A DNA stretch of 31,539 bases from a virus, in the IMG/VR virus record IMGVR_UViG_3300029286_002900, positions 1 to 31,539 of that record, one strand, 5' to 3'. A model generated the notes under the pieces. It saw nothing but the letters and a program-made list of their open reading frames with translations. It searched no databases and had not been told where the DNA came from. Made by a program: the position numbers and the translations under genes. Of this stretch, positions 30,839 to 31,539 are shown piece by piece; positions within the stretch are counted from its first letter, which is position 1; each line of letters opens with the position of its first letter.

Positions 30839-31334
30839 CGTCTTCCGGATTTTCCTCTGATAAAAACTCCTCAAGGGGCTTCAGATTCTTTGGTAATCTT
30901 TTATCAGATTCACTGTATGGAAATACGTCGAGTATGTTGCTCTCCGCAATAGAGGTGTTTTCAAAGTCGGCCATCATACCTTGCATGGCTTCAATGATTT
31001 GGTCGTATGCCTCTTTCAGGCTGGTTGAAAAGACAAGAATAAGCTGCGATATCCGCTTTTCCTTACCACTTTCCTCGTCAACTGTGATGAAGGTAACCTT
31101 CGCCTTATACCAACGATCGCCATTTTCTGAAGGGATAATCTCTGAAATTTTTGTTTTTGCAATACTGGACACAATGAACTCACCGCTCACCCGAGTCTGG
31201 AGCTCTCTGTAAATCAGCTCTTCAGCCTCTGAAAAGCTGATTGCATCAAGTAAATAAGTCTCGCTTACTTTTCTTTCCCTGCCGTTTTCGTCAACCTTGA
31301 CGTACTTTGCTTTAATTTCAAACCAGGTATTCAT
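30816..31334 (-). CDS. DUF4494 family protein
   Basis: The protein has 172 residues. It starts MNTWFEIKAKYVKVDENGRE and contains SFSEAEELIYRELQT, GDRWYKAKVTFITVDEESGK and MADFENTSIAESNILDVFPY, all hallmarks of DUF4494, a family confined largely to Bacteroidota and their phages. The C-terminus is an acidic tail (NPEDDDDEEIQ). Function unknown. Confidence 0.9.
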   Translation of the reverse strand: MNTWFEIKAKYVKVDENGRERKVSETYLLDAISFSEAEELIYRELQTRVSGEFIVSSIAKTKISEIIPSENGDRWYKAKVTFITVDEESGKEKRISQLILVFSTSLKEAYDQIIEAMQGMMADFENTSIAESNILDVFPYSESDKRLPKNLKPLEEFLSEENPEDDDDEEIQ

Positions 31335-31369
31335 TTAATTTTAGTTTTAATTTCTGGCTTATGCCATTG

Positions 31370-31409
31370 AACCGGAGGGGGAGTCGAACCCCCGGAGCCG
31401 TTTCCGGTT
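31370..31409 (-). other. tRNA-like acceptor/T-arm hairpin
   Basis: On the minus strand a 7-bp stem AACCGGA/TCCGGTT encloses a 9-nt single-stranded linker and a 5-bp stem GGGGG/CCCCC with loop TTCGACT, the T-loop consensus. The D-arm, anticodon arm and CCA are absent, so it is not a functional tRNA. It overlaps the stop of the upstream partial gene. It could be a terminator, a tRNA mimic or a relic of an attachment site. Confidence 0.6.
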
Positions 31410-31539
31410 AGTTTAAATAGGTTAATGTTTCAAGCTCCTCTTTAGTAATGCCATCTACCGCTTTAAAATCCTTTTGTTTTTGACGAAATAGATAGTAGAC
31501 ATTCACCAGGCGTTCTTTGGGGATCTCGTTGAATGAAAC
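31408..31539 (-). CDS. Early protein, C-terminal fragment cut by window edge
   Basis: The open frame runs from the window edge to a TAA at 31408-31410, giving the last 43 residues, VSFNEIPKERLVNVYYLFRQ up to LEELTYL-type end ...ELETLTYLN. The start is outside the window. Helical and charged. No family recognised from the fragment. It is likely the preceding gene of the early operon. Confidence 0.65.
   Translation of the reverse strand, partial: VSFNEIPKERLVNVYYLFRQKQKDFKAVDGITKEELETLTYLN

Noticed and set aside
31370-31409. A complete tRNA gene
   Set aside because: There is no room for D and anticodon arms between the acceptor and T-arm parts, and no CCA follows.
1-31539. CRISPR array, rRNA or insertion sequence
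   Set aside because: No regularly spaced repeats, rRNA-like sequence or transposase frame is seen. The only repeats are the ones listed.

Overview
The window is most of a Mu-like transposable bacteriophage or prophage of a Bacteroidota host. The transposable-phage assignment rests on a set of Mu-type families: a DUF3164 early protein, a DUF935-type portal fused to a MuF-type minor head protein, DUF1320 (Mu gp36-like), a gpG-like morphogenesis protein, a gp37-like protein and a protease/scaffold. The host assignment rests on DUF4494, a lipoprotein with a C-K-K-D-E start, and A/T-rich leaders that mostly lack Shine-Dalgarno sequences. The MuA/MuB transposition genes are not in the window and would lie beyond its right edge.

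Layout, right to left. Positions 31539-27302 hold a compact leftward early operon of small genes, mostly overlapping or a few bases apart (DUF4494, DnaJ-type zinc ribbon, DUF3164, Rho-N/SAP-like, DUF4406, membrane and small HTH-like proteins). A tRNA-like acceptor/T-arm hairpin sits at its upstream end. A low-GC lipoprotein gene (26813-27241) follows, separated from the head genes by two strong hairpin terminators. The late genes diverge from one control region (20131-20276) that contains a 28-bp dyad. The rightward arm (20277-26674) carries packaging, portal and head-completion genes. The leftward arm runs protease/scaffold, major capsid, lysis (amidase, holin-like, lipoprotein spanin), tail tube, tail chaperones with a probable -1 frameshift, tape measure, tail tip, baseplate hub and fibres. 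The absence of a sheath gene indicates a siphovirus-type tail.

The most interesting part is the extreme left end (1-1974), which is the distal end of the late region, where Mu carries com and mom. It holds a three-gene overlapping operon: a 42-residue protein, an ABC ATPase fused to a GNAT acyltransferase domain, and a short formyltransferase-like protein. A 93-nt hairpin precedes the operon. A terminator and two 22-bp direct repeats follow it, the repeats resembling transposase-binding end repeats. I infer a mom-like DNA hypermodification or anti-restriction cassette with different chemistry. Its product is not known from sequence.

Other notable points are a CdiA-like nuclease domain at the C-terminus of the portal/MuF fusion, an AT-rich replaced tail-fibre module (about 2710-7185), a DUF1566 (C-type-lectin-like) domain inside the tail hub, and a major capsid protein with an unusual hydrophobic N-terminus.
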